Shown: piece after piece, positions 39,216 to 47,679 of the stretch
Numbering within the stretch: position 1 is the stretch's first letter
How the letters are laid out: the number at the start of each line of letters is the position of its first letter
DNA from: Bacteroidota bacterium
GTDB lineage: Bacteria; Bacteroidota; JABWAT01
Direction: 5' to 3'
DNA: 64,000 nucleotides
Assembly (NCBI GenBank): GCA_013360915.1
Contig: JABWAT010000001.1
Coordinates: forward strand, 193,259 to 257,258
Notes under the pieces: generated by a model
Databases searched by the model: none
The model's input: only the letters and a program-made list of their open reading frames with translations
What the model was told of the DNA's origin: nothing
Translations under genes and position numbers: made by a program

Positions 39216-39743
39216 TTACAGCAGACTTTTAATGGCCTTTTCCAGGTCGCCGCCAAGAGGCTTTTCCCCGCTTCTGAACCGGTGAACAAGTTCACCCTCA
39301 CGGTTGACCAGGAATTTTTCAAAGTTCCATTTGATCTCGCCGGTAAAATCCGGATTCTCCCGGGAAGTCAGGAATTGAAAAAGCGCACTCTGATCCTTCC
39401 CTTTCGCACTCATTTTTGAAAGCATCGGGAAAGTGACCTGATAGGTGGTTGAGCAAAATTCCATGATCTGCTTGTCAGTGCCGGGTTCCTGACCACCAAA
39501 ATTATTGGCAGGAATCCCAATGATGACCAACCCACTGCTGTCATACTTTTCATACAAGGCCTGCAGATCCCGGTATTGCGAAGTATATCCGCATTTTGAT
39601 GCCACGTTGACAAACAACACTACCTTGCCTTTGTATTCGGAAAGGTCAACGGATTTTCCTTCAATGGAAGTGACCGTAAAATCGTAGATGGATCCGGGTT
39701 GTGCAGTCATCAGGAGTGTCCAGATAAAGATGAGAAGATTCAT
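39216..39743 (-). CDS. Glutathione peroxidase-family thiol peroxidase, exported
   Basis: Reduces peroxides, probably with thioredoxin-like donors. The protein has Cys51 (NVASKCGYTSQYRDL), Gln85 (NNFGGQEPGTD), Trp139 and Asn140 (IKWNFEKF), the catalytic tetrad of the family, with cysteine rather than selenocysteine. The ATG at 39741-39743 is preferred because it yields an N-terminal hydrophobic export-like segment (MNLLIFIWTLLMTAQ) and 175 residues; a start 20 codons upstream is possible. It is convergent with yceH. Confidence 0.92.
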   Translation of the reverse strand: MNLLIFIWTLLMTAQPGSIYDFTVTSIEGKSVDLSEYKGKVVLFVNVASKCGYTSQYRDLQALYEKYDSSGLVIIGIPANNFGGQEPGTDKQIMEFCSTTYQVTFPMLSKMSAKGKDQSALFQFLTSRENPDFTGEIKWNFEKFLVNREGELVHRFRSGEKPLGGDLEKAIKSLL

Positions 39744-39826
39744 AATTTTCCTTACTTTCACCCAAGAACCCAAAAAACGTCTGCGGGATTCCAGAAGATA
39801 CAAAAAACCTCAAAACCGGAACGACC

Positions 39827-41425
39827 ATGGCCATTTATAAACGTCCCAAAACCACTTACGATCAGATTTCTGCCGAAAGCTGGTTCCCTTCTATCCAATT
39901 CAATCAACCATCATCCTTTCCTTCTGATTCGGATGGATTGCTGGTGGTTACCGATCAGCCACTTGAAAACCCGAATGGGTTGCCCGGTGAGATTGCAGAA
40001 CCCATCCGGTCCTGGCTCGCCATTGATCAGCAATCCGGCAAACCCGGCCAGGCTGTTCTGATTCCTGCTCCCGGTCTCCCCGGAAATCGTCTGGTATGGA
40101 TCCAGGCCGGACCGCTGAATCACTTTACGGATGATGTGAGACGATATGCCGATGCCGGCAATCAGGTGGCAAACCGCGCAAAAATGGCAGGAATCCGGCA
40201 ACCATCCCTGCTTCTTGTCTTAACCAATCATTCCTTTATCTATGCTGCTGAATCGGTTCTGCATGGTTTTCTTTCTGCCTTGTGGCAACCGCTGGAAGCC
40301 AGAGAATTTAAACCTGAGCGACCATTCAGACAACTCTTTATTCTGTCAGCCGACCAGGCCATTCAAAAACGTCTGCAACCGGTGATTGGAATCGAAAAAG
40401 GACGATTTGTCGCCCGTGACATCACAGGCCCCGAACCAGAACGGATGTCTCCGGAAGAAATGGCCGTTCTCTGTCAGAACGTATTTAAAGGAACTTCCGT
40501 CAGGCTTTCCATTGAATCGGATCCGACCGCCATCGATCGTGAATATCCGCTCGTCGGTGCAGTTTCACGGGCCTCGTTGGCTGTCGAGAGACATCATCCC
40601 AGAATTATCCGTCTGGAATACACACCCCCAGGTACGGTTCATCAGACTGTATACCTGATTGGCAAAGGGTTAACCTATGACACAGGCGGAGCCGACCTGA
40701 AAGTGGATGGCCACATGGCAGGCATGAGCCGCGACAAAGGAGGGGCTGGTGCAGTGGCCGGATTCTTCAAAGTGTTAGCTGAGCAGAAACCTGAGAATCT
40801 GAAAGTCATCGGTTATCTGGGTGCTGTCAGAAATTCAATCGGTCCCGATTCCTTCGTTACCGATGAAATCATTACCTCCCGGGCAGGGGTGAGGGTGCGA
40901 ATCGGAAACACCGATGCCGAAGGACGACTGGTACTTGCTGACCTGCTGGCCCGGGCTGCTGAAGAGGCTGTCTCTGCCATCAACCCGGTTCTGATGACCA
41001 TTGCCACCCTGACTGGTCACAGTTACCGTGCATACGGATCTTACCCGCTTCTCATTGAAAACGGTGTTTCTCTTAAAAGCCGGTTTGGCATTCAGCTGCA
41101 GGATATCAGTGAACAGGTCGGAGATCCGTTTGAGCGTTCCAGACTTCGTCGTGAGGATTATGAGTTTGTAGCCGCCAAATCGGAAGCAGAAGATATCGTC
41201 TCCTGTAATTCAGCTCCCTCCTCGGCCACACCACGTGGGCATCAGTTCCCGGCCGCCTTTCTTGATATCACTTCAGGGGTTGATAAACACGGACCCGAAT
41301 CGGCAGTCCCGCTTCCCTTTATCCATGTTGATATTGGCGGAAATGGCGCAGAAGGCGGTGATTGGCAATTCGGCAAACCAACCGGCAGCCCGGTGCTGGC
41401 GCTGTCCAGATGGTTAATGATGTAA
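39827..41425 (+). CDS. M17 family leucyl aminopeptidase
   Basis: A 532-residue metallo-aminopeptidase. The conserved metal- and substrate-binding motifs are YDTGGADLKVDGHMAGM near residues 284-300, followed by SRDKGGAGAV, and NTDAEGRLVLADLL near residue 361. The motif MSRDKGGA departs from the usual bacterial KYDMCGA and is closer to an atypical LAP branch that, as recalled, includes some animal proteins. There is no signal peptide, so it is cytoplasmic. It precedes the subtilase gene by 83 bases with a terminator-like hairpin between. Confidence 0.9.
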   Translation: MAIYKRPKTTYDQISAESWFPSIQFNQPSSFPSDSDGLLVVTDQPLENPNGLPGEIAEPIRSWLAIDQQSGKPGQAVLIPAPGLPGNRLVWIQAGPLNHFTDDVRRYADAGNQVANRAKMAGIRQPSLLLVLTNHSFIYAAESVLHGFLSALWQPLEAREFKPERPFRQLFILSADQAIQKRLQPVIGIEKGRFVARDITGPEPERMSPEEMAVLCQNVFKGTSVRLSIESDPTAIDREYPLVGAVSRASLAVERHHPRIIRLEYTPPGTVHQTVYLIGKGLTYDTGGADLKVDGHMAGMSRDKGGAGAVAGFFKVLAEQKPENLKVIGYLGAVRNSIGPDSFVTDEIITSRAGVRVRIGNTDAEGRLVLADLLARAAEEAVSAINPVLMTIATLTGHSYRAYGSYPLLIENGVSLKSRFGIQLQDISEQVGDPFERSRLRREDYEFVAAKSEAEDIVSCNSAPSSATPRGHQFPAAFLDITSGVDKHGPESAVPLPFIHVDIGGNGAEGGDWQFGKPTGSPVLALSRWLMM

Positions 41426-41463
41426 CCAACCCGGCAAAGGTTGAAAAAAAGACTGCAAAAACG

Positions 41464-41481
41464 CCCCATCGGCAGGTGGGG
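41464..41481 (+). terminator. Terminator-like hairpin between the aminopeptidase and the subtilase
   Basis: CCCCATC pairs with GGTGGGG (7 bp, one T-G pair) around GGCA, followed by TTGTTT. It lies 39 bases after the aminopeptidase stop. An upstream in-frame extension of the subtilase would run through it, which supports the later start at 41509. Confidence 0.5.
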
Positions 41482-41508
41482 TTGTTTCCGCTGCTGAAGG
41501 AGAGTGGG

Positions 41509-43872
41509 ATGGATGTATCTAATCGTGTGAAAAATCAGAAAAACCTCCTCTGTTTTCAGCCGTTTCATTGGTGGGTGCTGGTTGTTTTTGTCCTGATCCC
41601 TTGTTGGACTGGTTTGTCGCAGGAAAACCTGTTTGCTCAAAGCAAAATGGGAGCCGGATTGCAGCGAACCATCGGTCACCCGGTTAAAACGGAAGCCAGG
41701 ATCCGAGAAGAAAAGCAGGATCACCATTTCACCCTTCTCCTCAAGGATCAATCAGAATCGGCCCTTTCAGCCATTTCCGGGGCTGGTTTCCGCATCCAGA
41801 CTCAACTGGGCAGCCTCATAACGGTTTCAGGTCCCGTGGATCGTCTTCCTGATCTTATGTCCGTTCCCTTTGTTCAATGGATCGAAGATGGGCCGGCCGA
41901 TTCACCGCTGATGAATACAAGCCGATCGACCCTCATGAGCGGGTCCACCTGGATCGGAACCTGGACCGATTCAGTCCATGCTTCCGGACTGACGGGAGAA
42001 AACGCCCTCATTGGGGTGGTGGATGACGGATTTTCAATCGCCTCAGGCGACTATCAGACCATATCAGGTGCGACTCGGATTGCCTGGATCTGGAATCAGG
42101 CAACCAATACTCCGGCCCGGTATCCCACCCAGCCAGCCTATTCGTATGGCACGGAATGGTCTTCAGCCGACATCGATGAAGGATTGGTCACTGGTCTACC
42201 CGGGAGCAGTCATGGGTCGGTATGCCTTTCGATTGCCGCCTCGGATGGATCACAGTCCGGAATCAAGGGCATGGCACCATCTGCCGGCATTATTCTGGTG
42301 ATCAGAAAATCAGGCTCCACGCTCAGCAACACGGTGGATGCGTTCAATTACATTCAGAAGAAGGCGAAGGCCATGAACCGTCCTGTGGCCATCTCTTACA
42401 GCCTTGGCAGTCAGTTTGGTCCGCATGATGGAACCAAACTTCATGAACTGGCCATTGATTCGCTATCGGGTCCCGGTGTCATTTTTGCCATTGCGGCCGG
42501 CAATAATGGTGGTCAATCCATTCATTTATCCGGTGCAGTGCCTCCTGCTGGATTCAGTGATTCTGTGACGGTCAGTATCACCTCAAATGACCAGACCAAC
42601 GGCAAGGCATTTGCAGTGAACAATTGGTTTCCTCCGGGAGATAGCATTGATATCCGGATAAAAAGTCCCTCTGGAACCCGATACGGCCCATTTATCAGGC
42701 GGTCAGTCTATGACACCTTGTCCACACCCGATGGGTTTCTCTATGTTCAGAATACGCTGGACCCGGTCAGTAATCTGGTCGGAATTGACTGGGAACTGAT
42801 CAATTTCAATAACCGGAAGGTCAAGACAGGCACCTGGACCATTATCATGTCCACCCGGCATTCACAAACCGGGGGAAACTGGGATGGGTGGGTTTACCTG
42901 TCATCCATTCCGGGCTCGGTTCAGACCCATGTGAACAGTGAGCGCACCCTGACCATGCCTGCCACGGCACGTGAAGCCATTGCGGTTGCAGCCTATGAAA
43001 AAGGCACAGGTTTACGGCAATCCTCTTCAAGCACCGGACCCACACGCGATGGCAGGATGAAGCCGGAAGTCACCGCACCATCGAACGTGAACTCTGGAGC
43101 AGGTTCGCTGGGAGGGACTTCTGCATCGGCTCCCCACATGGCAGGATTGGCCGCTTTGTTGTTTCAGGCCGATCCGGAATTGACTCCCGAACAGATTAAA
43201 GGCCTGATTCAGACTGGCTCAAGGACCGATTCACAAACCGGTTCCACACCCAATTATTCCTGGGGCTTTGGAAAACTGAACAGCTATTACACTGCTTTGG
43301 CACAAAACCCGGGGCTGCCCGTTGAAATCACGGGTTTCCGGGCTTTTCTTTCAGGGAATCAGCTTCTCGCCTTCTGGGAGGTGGTTCATGAATCAGAACT
43401 GGCGGGCTATGTTTTGCAGATGGGAAATCAGGCGATTCTTCATTTCTCAGAGGATCCTTCCCTGCAGGCAAGCGGACGGACTTCTTATCAGGCACGGTAC
43501 TCCATTCAATCTGTTCCGGCGCCTCCGGTTCTCACGCTGCAGGCGATCGGTCTGGATGGACGGATTCACCAGGAAATCAGCACCACCGTGACAGATCAAT
43601 CCGAAAAACCCGACTCCTTTCATGCCAACCCTCCGTACCCGAACCCTGGAAATCCATCCCTTCAGTTGCCGGTCACCTTATTCCGACCGTCCATGCTGAC
43701 ACTGTCTCTGTACTCGGTAACTGGCCAGGAAATTTGGAAACAGACTTTCCGCGGTGAAGCAGGCAGCCATTCAATCGGTGTTTCTGCCACCGGACTTGCA
43801 TCGGGTGTCTATATTCTTCATGTGACCGATTCATTCCACAGTCAGTCCTTCCGGCTGATGATTCTTCGGTAG
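41509..43872 (+). CDS. Secreted subtilisin-like serine protease (S8) with T9SS sorting domain
   Basis: A 787-residue exported protease. A hydrophobic signal (WWVLVVFVLIPCWTGL) lies at residues about 22-38, and a propeptide-like region at about 65-130. The catalytic triad is visible: Asp near residue 171 (IGVVDDGFS), His near 235 (GSSHGSVCLSIA), and Ser near 537 (GGTSASAPHMAG), with the oxyanion Asn in FAIAAGNNGG. The wide His-Ser gap includes an inserted beta-sandwich region. The final 80 residues form a type-A-like T9SS sorting domain (YPNPGNPSLQLPVTLF to FRLMILR). The ATG at 41509 has GGAG upstream; a start at 41362 would overlap the aminopeptidase. Confidence 0.9.
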   Translation: MDVSNRVKNQKNLLCFQPFHWWVLVVFVLIPCWTGLSQENLFAQSKMGAGLQRTIGHPVKTEARIREEKQDHHFTLLLKDQSESALSAISGAGFRIQTQLGSLITVSGPVDRLPDLMSVPFVQWIEDGPADSPLMNTSRSTLMSGSTWIGTWTDSVHASGLTGENALIGVVDDGFSIASGDYQTISGATRIAWIWNQATNTPARYPTQPAYSYGTEWSSADIDEGLVTGLPGSSHGSVCLSIAASDGSQSGIKGMAPSAGIILVIRKSGSTLSNTVDAFNYIQKKAKAMNRPVAISYSLGSQFGPHDGTKLHELAIDSLSGPGVIFAIAAGNNGGQSIHLSGAVPPAGFSDSVTVSITSNDQTNGKAFAVNNWFPPGDSIDIRIKSPSGTRYGPFIRRSVYDTLSTPDGFLYVQNTLDPVSNLVGIDWELINFNNRKVKTGTWTIIMSTRHSQTGGNWDGWVYLSSIPGSVQTHVNSERTLTMPATAREAIAVAAYEKGTGLRQSSSSTGPTRDGRMKPEVTAPSNVNSGAGSLGGTSASAPHMAGLAALLFQADPELTPEQIKGLIQTGSRTDSQTGSTPNYSWGFGKLNSYYTALAQNPGLPVEITGFRAFLSGNQLLAFWEVVHESELAGYVLQMGNQAILHFSEDPSLQASGRTSYQARYSIQSVPAPPVLTLQAIGLDGRIHQEISTTVTDQSEKPDSFHANPPYPNPGNPSLQLPVTLFRPSMLTLSLYSVTGQEIWKQTFRGEAGSHSIGVSATGLASGVYILHVTDSFHSQSFRLMILR

Positions 43873-43986
43873 ACCCGGGTTCGTTTTAACGGTTTGTATT
43901 CATCCTGCTGGTAAATCGGATTTCTTTATCCACCTGATAGACGGAGCAAAACCCCTTCCAAGCTTTCAAAAAACGGCCAACGGGGT

Positions 43987-43994
43987 TATATTTA
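43987..43994 (+). promoter_or_regulatory. Candidate -7 box of the DAHP synthase gene
   Basis: TATATTTA resembles TAnnTTTG; a weak TTTC lies 19 bases upstream (43964-43967). The predicted leader is about 110 bases and contains two alternative pairings. Confidence 0.4.
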
Positions 43995-44020
43995 CACTAA
44001 ATCCGAATAATTTTCGGCAT

Positions 44021-44061
44021 CCCCCATCGTTTGAGGGGCTGGGCCACTGCGGGTCCGGGGG
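44021..44061 (+). promoter_or_regulatory. Structured leader of the DAHP synthase gene (possible attenuator or riboswitch-like element)
   Basis: CCCCC (44021-44025) can pair either with GGGG at 44035-44038 or with GGGGG at 44057-44061; between them GGGCC (44041-44045) pairs with GGTCC (44052-44056) around a 6-base loop. The two long-range pairings exclude each other. No known riboswitch class was recognised. An AAAAA follows, and the ATG is 48 bases downstream. Confidence 0.4.
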
Positions 44062-44109
44062 AAAAATCACCTGTTTCGATTGAAAGTGAGGCACTGGTTG
44101 GAGTCAGAC

Positions 44110-45159
44110 ATGTCTGTCATGCAGATTAACAATACCCACGTAAAAAATTACCGCAAACTCATTACCATTAATGATTTACGGAACAAGATTCCTCTGACCG
44201 ATAAAGCCAGTGAAACGATTTTCAAAGGCCGTCAGGATGTGTTTGATATTCTGGACAGCAAAGATGACCGGTTTGTGGTGATTATTGGTCCCTGTTCCAT
44301 TCATGATCCTGCCATTGCATTGGATTATGCCTCCAGGTTAATGAAACTCAAATCCCGTTTCGAAGACCGGATGATGATTATTATGCGGGTGTATTTTGAA
44401 AAACCCAGAACCTCGGTGGGCTGGAAAGGATTGATCAATGATCCGCACCTGAACGGTTCAAATGACATGGAAGCCGGGCTGCACCTGGCCCGGAAACTTC
44501 TCATCGACATCGCCGAAATGGGAATGCCCACTGCCACCGAACTTCTCGACCCTATTATTGCCGCCTATATCGCAGAACTTGTCTCCTGGGTGGCCATCGG
44601 TGCCCGGACCACCGAATCTCAGACCCACCGGCAGATGGCAAGCGGGTTGTCTGCACCGGTCGGATTTAAAAACGGAACCGACGGGAACCTCGATATTGCC
44701 GTTAACGCCATCCAATCATCAGCTGCCGGTCACAGTTTTCTGTCGGTTGATGACAATGGATTCTGTTCCATTGTAAATACGAGCGGAAACAAGTATTCTC
44801 ATATTGTGCTCCGTGGCGGCGCCGGACGGCCCAACTACCACATGGAAGACATTGAAGAATGTGAAAACAAGCTGAGTAAAAGCAACTTCCCCCTGAAAAT
44901 TATGGTGGATTGTTCTCATGAAAACTCCGGGAAAAATTATCAGAAACAGGGTCTGGTGATCCGGGATCTGATGGCCCAGAAACGGTTTGGAAACAAATCC
45001 ATTTTCGGGTTGATGGTCGAGAGCAATATCCACGCCGGGAATCAGAAAATTCCGGCTGATTTGTCCCAGCTTAAATATGGTGTCTCTCTGACGGATGGAT
45101 GTATCGGGTGGGAAGAGACCGAACAGGTTCTTGGTTTTATCTACGAGAATCTGGGGTAG
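44110..45159 (+). CDS. 3-deoxy-7-phosphoheptulonate (DAHP) synthase, class I AroG type
   Basis: The first enzyme of the shikimate pathway joins phosphoenolpyruvate and erythrose-4-phosphate. The 349-residue protein has FVVIIGPCSIHDPAIALDYA, MRVYFEKPRTSVGWKGLIND, WVAIGARTTESQTHRQMASG, GFKNGTDGNLDIAVNAI and MVDCSHENSGKNY, all AroG/AroF/AroH-type blocks. Enterobacterial enzymes of this class are feedback-inhibited by aromatic amino acids; which one here cannot be read. The ATG at 44110 has GGAG seven bases upstream; a TTG ten codons earlier is the alternative. It is convergent with the carbamoyltransferase gene. Confidence 0.95.
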   Translation: MSVMQINNTHVKNYRKLITINDLRNKIPLTDKASETIFKGRQDVFDILDSKDDRFVVIIGPCSIHDPAIALDYASRLMKLKSRFEDRMMIIMRVYFEKPRTSVGWKGLINDPHLNGSNDMEAGLHLARKLLIDIAEMGMPTATELLDPIIAAYIAELVSWVAIGARTTESQTHRQMASGLSAPVGFKNGTDGNLDIAVNAIQSSAAGHSFLSVDDNGFCSIVNTSGNKYSHIVLRGGAGRPNYHMEDIEECENKLSKSNFPLKIMVDCSHENSGKNYQKQGLVIRDLMAQKRFGNKSIFGLMVESNIHAGNQKIPADLSQLKYGVSLTDGCIGWEETEQVLGFIYENLG

Positions 45160-45182
45160 AATAGGACCAAACGGGAATGCCG

Positions 45183-45208
45183 GCTTCGGACTTAATCTAG
45201 TCCGAAGC
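45183..45208. terminator. Hairpin between convergent DAHP synthase and carbamoyltransferase genes
   Basis: GCTTCGGACT and AGTCCGAAGC form a perfect 10-bp stem with the loop TAATCT. The carbamoyltransferase stop codon lies at the loop. It is well placed for bidirectional termination although no U-tract follows. Confidence 0.6.
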
Positions 45209-47003
45209 GGTTCAGATAGCCTTCCCTGCCGGATGAGGCAGGCATTTCCTTCTTATACAGAACGAAATTACCGAGAACCAGAACATCCATGTCGGTGTTC
45301 ATGAAACAGTCAAAGGCCTCGGATGGCAGGTTGACAATGGGTTCTCCCCTCACATTAAATGACGTATTGATAATGACAGGAACCCCTGTGCGTTTTTCAA
45401 ACTCATCCAGAACGGACCAGAAAAACGGATTGGTTTCCCTGTGAACGGTCTGCAGTCGTGCCGAGTGATCCACATGGGTGATTGCCGGCAGGACCGACCG
45501 AGGCTGATTCAGAAGGTCGATTCCGAATAAACCTTCTGTTTTTGATGGGACACGGTGTTTTTCCAACACATCTGCAACCATCAGCATGTAGGGACTCTCG
45601 CCCGAAAAATCGAACCAATCACTCACTTTTTCTGCTTTGACAGCGGGTGCAAACGGACGGAAACTTTCCCGGAATTTAATTTTCAGGTTCATGGTCGATT
45701 GCATGGTAGCCGATCTTGCATCGCCAATGATGCTCCGGTTTCCCAGGGCCCTCGGACCGTATTCCATCCGGCCGTGAAACAAACCGATCACCATGCCCTC
45801 ATCAATAAGCCGGGCCACCAATTCCGGTAAGCCGCCATGCTGTTCATGGTATTTGACGCCAGTCGTCAGAATAAAGTCTCTGATTTCCTGATTCGAATAA
45901 TCCGGGCCGAGATAACTGCCCTTCTGGCTGTCGGTCGTGTGCGGATGTCGTTCCTTTTCAAGGGCATGGTACCACCCGTAGAGAACGGCTCCCAAGGCGC
46001 CTCCTGCATCACCACTGGCGGGCTGAACCCAGATGCGTTCGAACACCCCCTTTTTATGAAGAAGTCCGTTTGCCACACAGTTAAGAGCCACACCCCCGGC
46101 CAGACAAAGGTTCTTCTCCCCTGTTTCCTGCCGGATGTGGGTGGCGATTTTAAGCACCACCTCTTCAGTTACCACCTGTACAGAGCGGGCCAGATCCATT
46201 TCACGTTGGGTCAGTCGGGATTCGGGTTTACGGGCGGGGCCGCCGAAAAGATCGTCAAAAGCCCGGTTGGTCATTTTCAGGCCATATGGATACTCAAAGT
46301 AGTCCATGTTTAAACGGAAGGATCCATCCGGCCGGACATCAATGAGGTGATCGTAGATTTTCCCGACATATACCGGATTGCCATAAGGTGCCAACCCCAT
46401 GACTTTATACTCACCACTGTTGACCTTGAATCCGGTATAATAGGTGAAGGCCGAATACAATAAACCAAGGCTGTGCGGGAACTGTATATCGTGAGTGAGC
46501 GTAAGGCGGTTTCCAGAGCCCGTTCCCCAGGAAGTGGTGGTCCATTCACCAACACCATCCATGGTCAGAATAGCTGCTGAGGGAAAAGGCGACGGAAAAA
46601 AGGCCGATGCGGCGTGTGATTCATGATGCTCGGGGAAAATGTACTCCCCTTCAAATCCATCCAGTTCTTTCTGAATGGTATCCTGAGTCCACAGTTTGTC
46701 CTTCAGCCAGACGGGCATGGCTCGTAAGAACGAACGCAAACCCAGCGGAGCGTAAGAGACGTATGTTTCAAGCAGCCGGTCAAACTTCTGAATTGGTTTG
46801 TCATAGAAGGCAACATGGGTCAGGTCGGATACCTTCAGACCTGCCTTTTTCAGACAGAAAGCAATGGCTTCATGCGGAAAACGGTCATCGTGTTTTACCC
46901 GTGTGAACCGTTCTTCCTGTGCAGCAGCCACCACCTCACCATCCACCAGAATGGCTGCTGCGGAGTCATGGTAAAAGCAGGATATTCCAAGAATCGCCGT
47001 CAT
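45192..47003 (-). CDS. NodU/CmcH-family O-carbamoyltransferase (SxtI-like)
   Basis: Transfers a carbamoyl group from carbamoyl phosphate to a hydroxyl group through a carbamoyl-adenylate, as in TobZ, NodU and SxtI. The 603-residue protein has the N-terminal HUP-like half (MTAILGISCFYHDSAAAILV, QEERFTRVKHDDRFP, EHHESHAASAFFPSPF) and the C-terminal carbamoyltransferase half (GLFHGRMEYGPRALGNRSII, VPVIINTSFNVRGEPIV). The acceptor substrate is not revealed. It is third in a compact minus-strand set with a 52-residue peptide (six bases away) and a SxtJ-like membrane protein. Confidence 0.93.
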   Translation of the reverse strand: MTAILGISCFYHDSAAAILVDGEVVAAAQEERFTRVKHDDRFPHEAIAFCLKKAGLKVSDLTHVAFYDKPIQKFDRLLETYVSYAPLGLRSFLRAMPVWLKDKLWTQDTIQKELDGFEGEYIFPEHHESHAASAFFPSPFPSAAILTMDGVGEWTTTSWGTGSGNRLTLTHDIQFPHSLGLLYSAFTYYTGFKVNSGEYKVMGLAPYGNPVYVGKIYDHLIDVRPDGSFRLNMDYFEYPYGLKMTNRAFDDLFGGPARKPESRLTQREMDLARSVQVVTEEVVLKIATHIRQETGEKNLCLAGGVALNCVANGLLHKKGVFERIWVQPASGDAGGALGAVLYGWYHALEKERHPHTTDSQKGSYLGPDYSNQEIRDFILTTGVKYHEQHGGLPELVARLIDEGMVIGLFHGRMEYGPRALGNRSIIGDARSATMQSTMNLKIKFRESFRPFAPAVKAEKVSDWFDFSGESPYMLMVADVLEKHRVPSKTEGLFGIDLLNQPRSVLPAITHVDHSARLQTVHRETNPFFWSVLDEFEKRTGVPVIINTSFNVRGEPIVNLPSEAFDCFMNTDMDVLVLGNFVLYKKEMPASSGREGYLNRFGLD

Positions 47004-47009
47004 TTCAGA

Positions 47010-47168
47010 TCAGAAAAGACTGTAGATAAAGGGTGCCAGTGCCGAGCCCTTAACCAGGACCAGAATCAGACCGATTCCAACCAGAATCACAATGATTGGC
47101 AGCAACCAGAACTTTTTCCGTTCCATGAGAAATTGAAACAATTCGCCAAGTATTGAAGTTTTTGCCAT
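47010..47168 (-). CDS. DUF5989-type small membrane protein (SxtK-like)
   Basis: A 52-residue protein that standard length cut-offs miss. It begins MAKTSILGELFQFLMERKKF, then has one transmembrane helix (WLLPIIVILVGIGLILVLV) and ends KGSALAPFIYSLF. This layout, a basic RKKFWLLP before the helix and a SALAPFIY tail, matches the short DUF5989 proteins encoded next to carbamoyltransferases and, as recalled, SxtK of the saxitoxin cluster. It lies 11 bases after the SxtJ-like gene and six before the carbamoyltransferase. Function unknown; a membrane anchor or adaptor for the enzyme is possible. Confidence 0.85.
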   Translation of the reverse strand: MAKTSILGELFQFLMERKKFWLLPIIVILVGIGLILVLVKGSALAPFIYSLF

Positions 47169-47179
47169 AAGAAACAGAA

Positions 47180-47617
47180 TTAAAATTGACGTTTCCAGGA
47201 ATCAGGTTTTCTGGTTGGATAGGCCTTCCAGTAACTCGATTCCCCTTTTCTGAATGACTTTACCAGCGGATCATGCCCGGTCAGTCGCATCAGAAATCCG
47301 ACCGGAGTGATGACCAGATAAAAAATGAGACTGAGAATCAGCGTAGACATCATGAAGCCCAGAACCATCGCCAGTGACATCCAGGCCTTGTATTCCACCT
47401 GGATTGCCGGAAGGAAAAGCCGTGAAATCAGAACCACTGCAGCCACCAATGTCAGTATCTGATCGAGCAGATCAATCTGACCATCGTGCCACCAGATCCG
47501 GATACCTGCAATCCCAAGCGGGACAAGGGTTAAAACCAGCAGGAAACCTCTGATTGCGCCCGGATCGGGAATCTGTGACCAGAGATGCCTGATTTCGGCA
47601 AGAACAGCCCGGAACAT
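47180..47617 (-). CDS. SxtJ-like membrane protein
   Basis: A 145-residue protein with three or four hydrophobic segments (about 25-43, 51-68, 80-100). The stretch LIFYLVITPVGFLMRLTGHD followed by PLVKSFRKGESSYW is characteristic of the SxtJ family. It heads the three-gene minus-strand set SxtJ-like, DUF5989, carbamoyltransferase, and is divergent from a YgjP-like peptidase gene. No enzymatic residues can be pointed to. Confidence 0.82.
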   Translation of the reverse strand: MFRAVLAEIRHLWSQIPDPGAIRGFLLVLTLVPLGIAGIRIWWHDGQIDLLDQILTLVAAVVLISRLFLPAIQVEYKAWMSLAMVLGFMMSTLILSLIFYLVITPVGFLMRLTGHDPLVKSFRKGESSYWKAYPTRKPDSWKRQF

Positions 47618-47679
47618 GAATATGCGTCTACCTGTATTGTATTTTCGTGAGCAACGAAGTTACACGTAAACCAGACCCA

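Noticed and set aside
39585-39600. Selenocysteine in the glutathione peroxidase
   Set aside because: The active-site codon encodes Cys51; no in-frame TGA is present.
44011-44070. SAM riboswitch-like wording (GAGGGGCTGGGCC) in the DAHP synthase leader
   Set aside because: Only a short stretch recalls an S-box; the kink-turn and closing helices are absent and the gene is not a sulfur gene.
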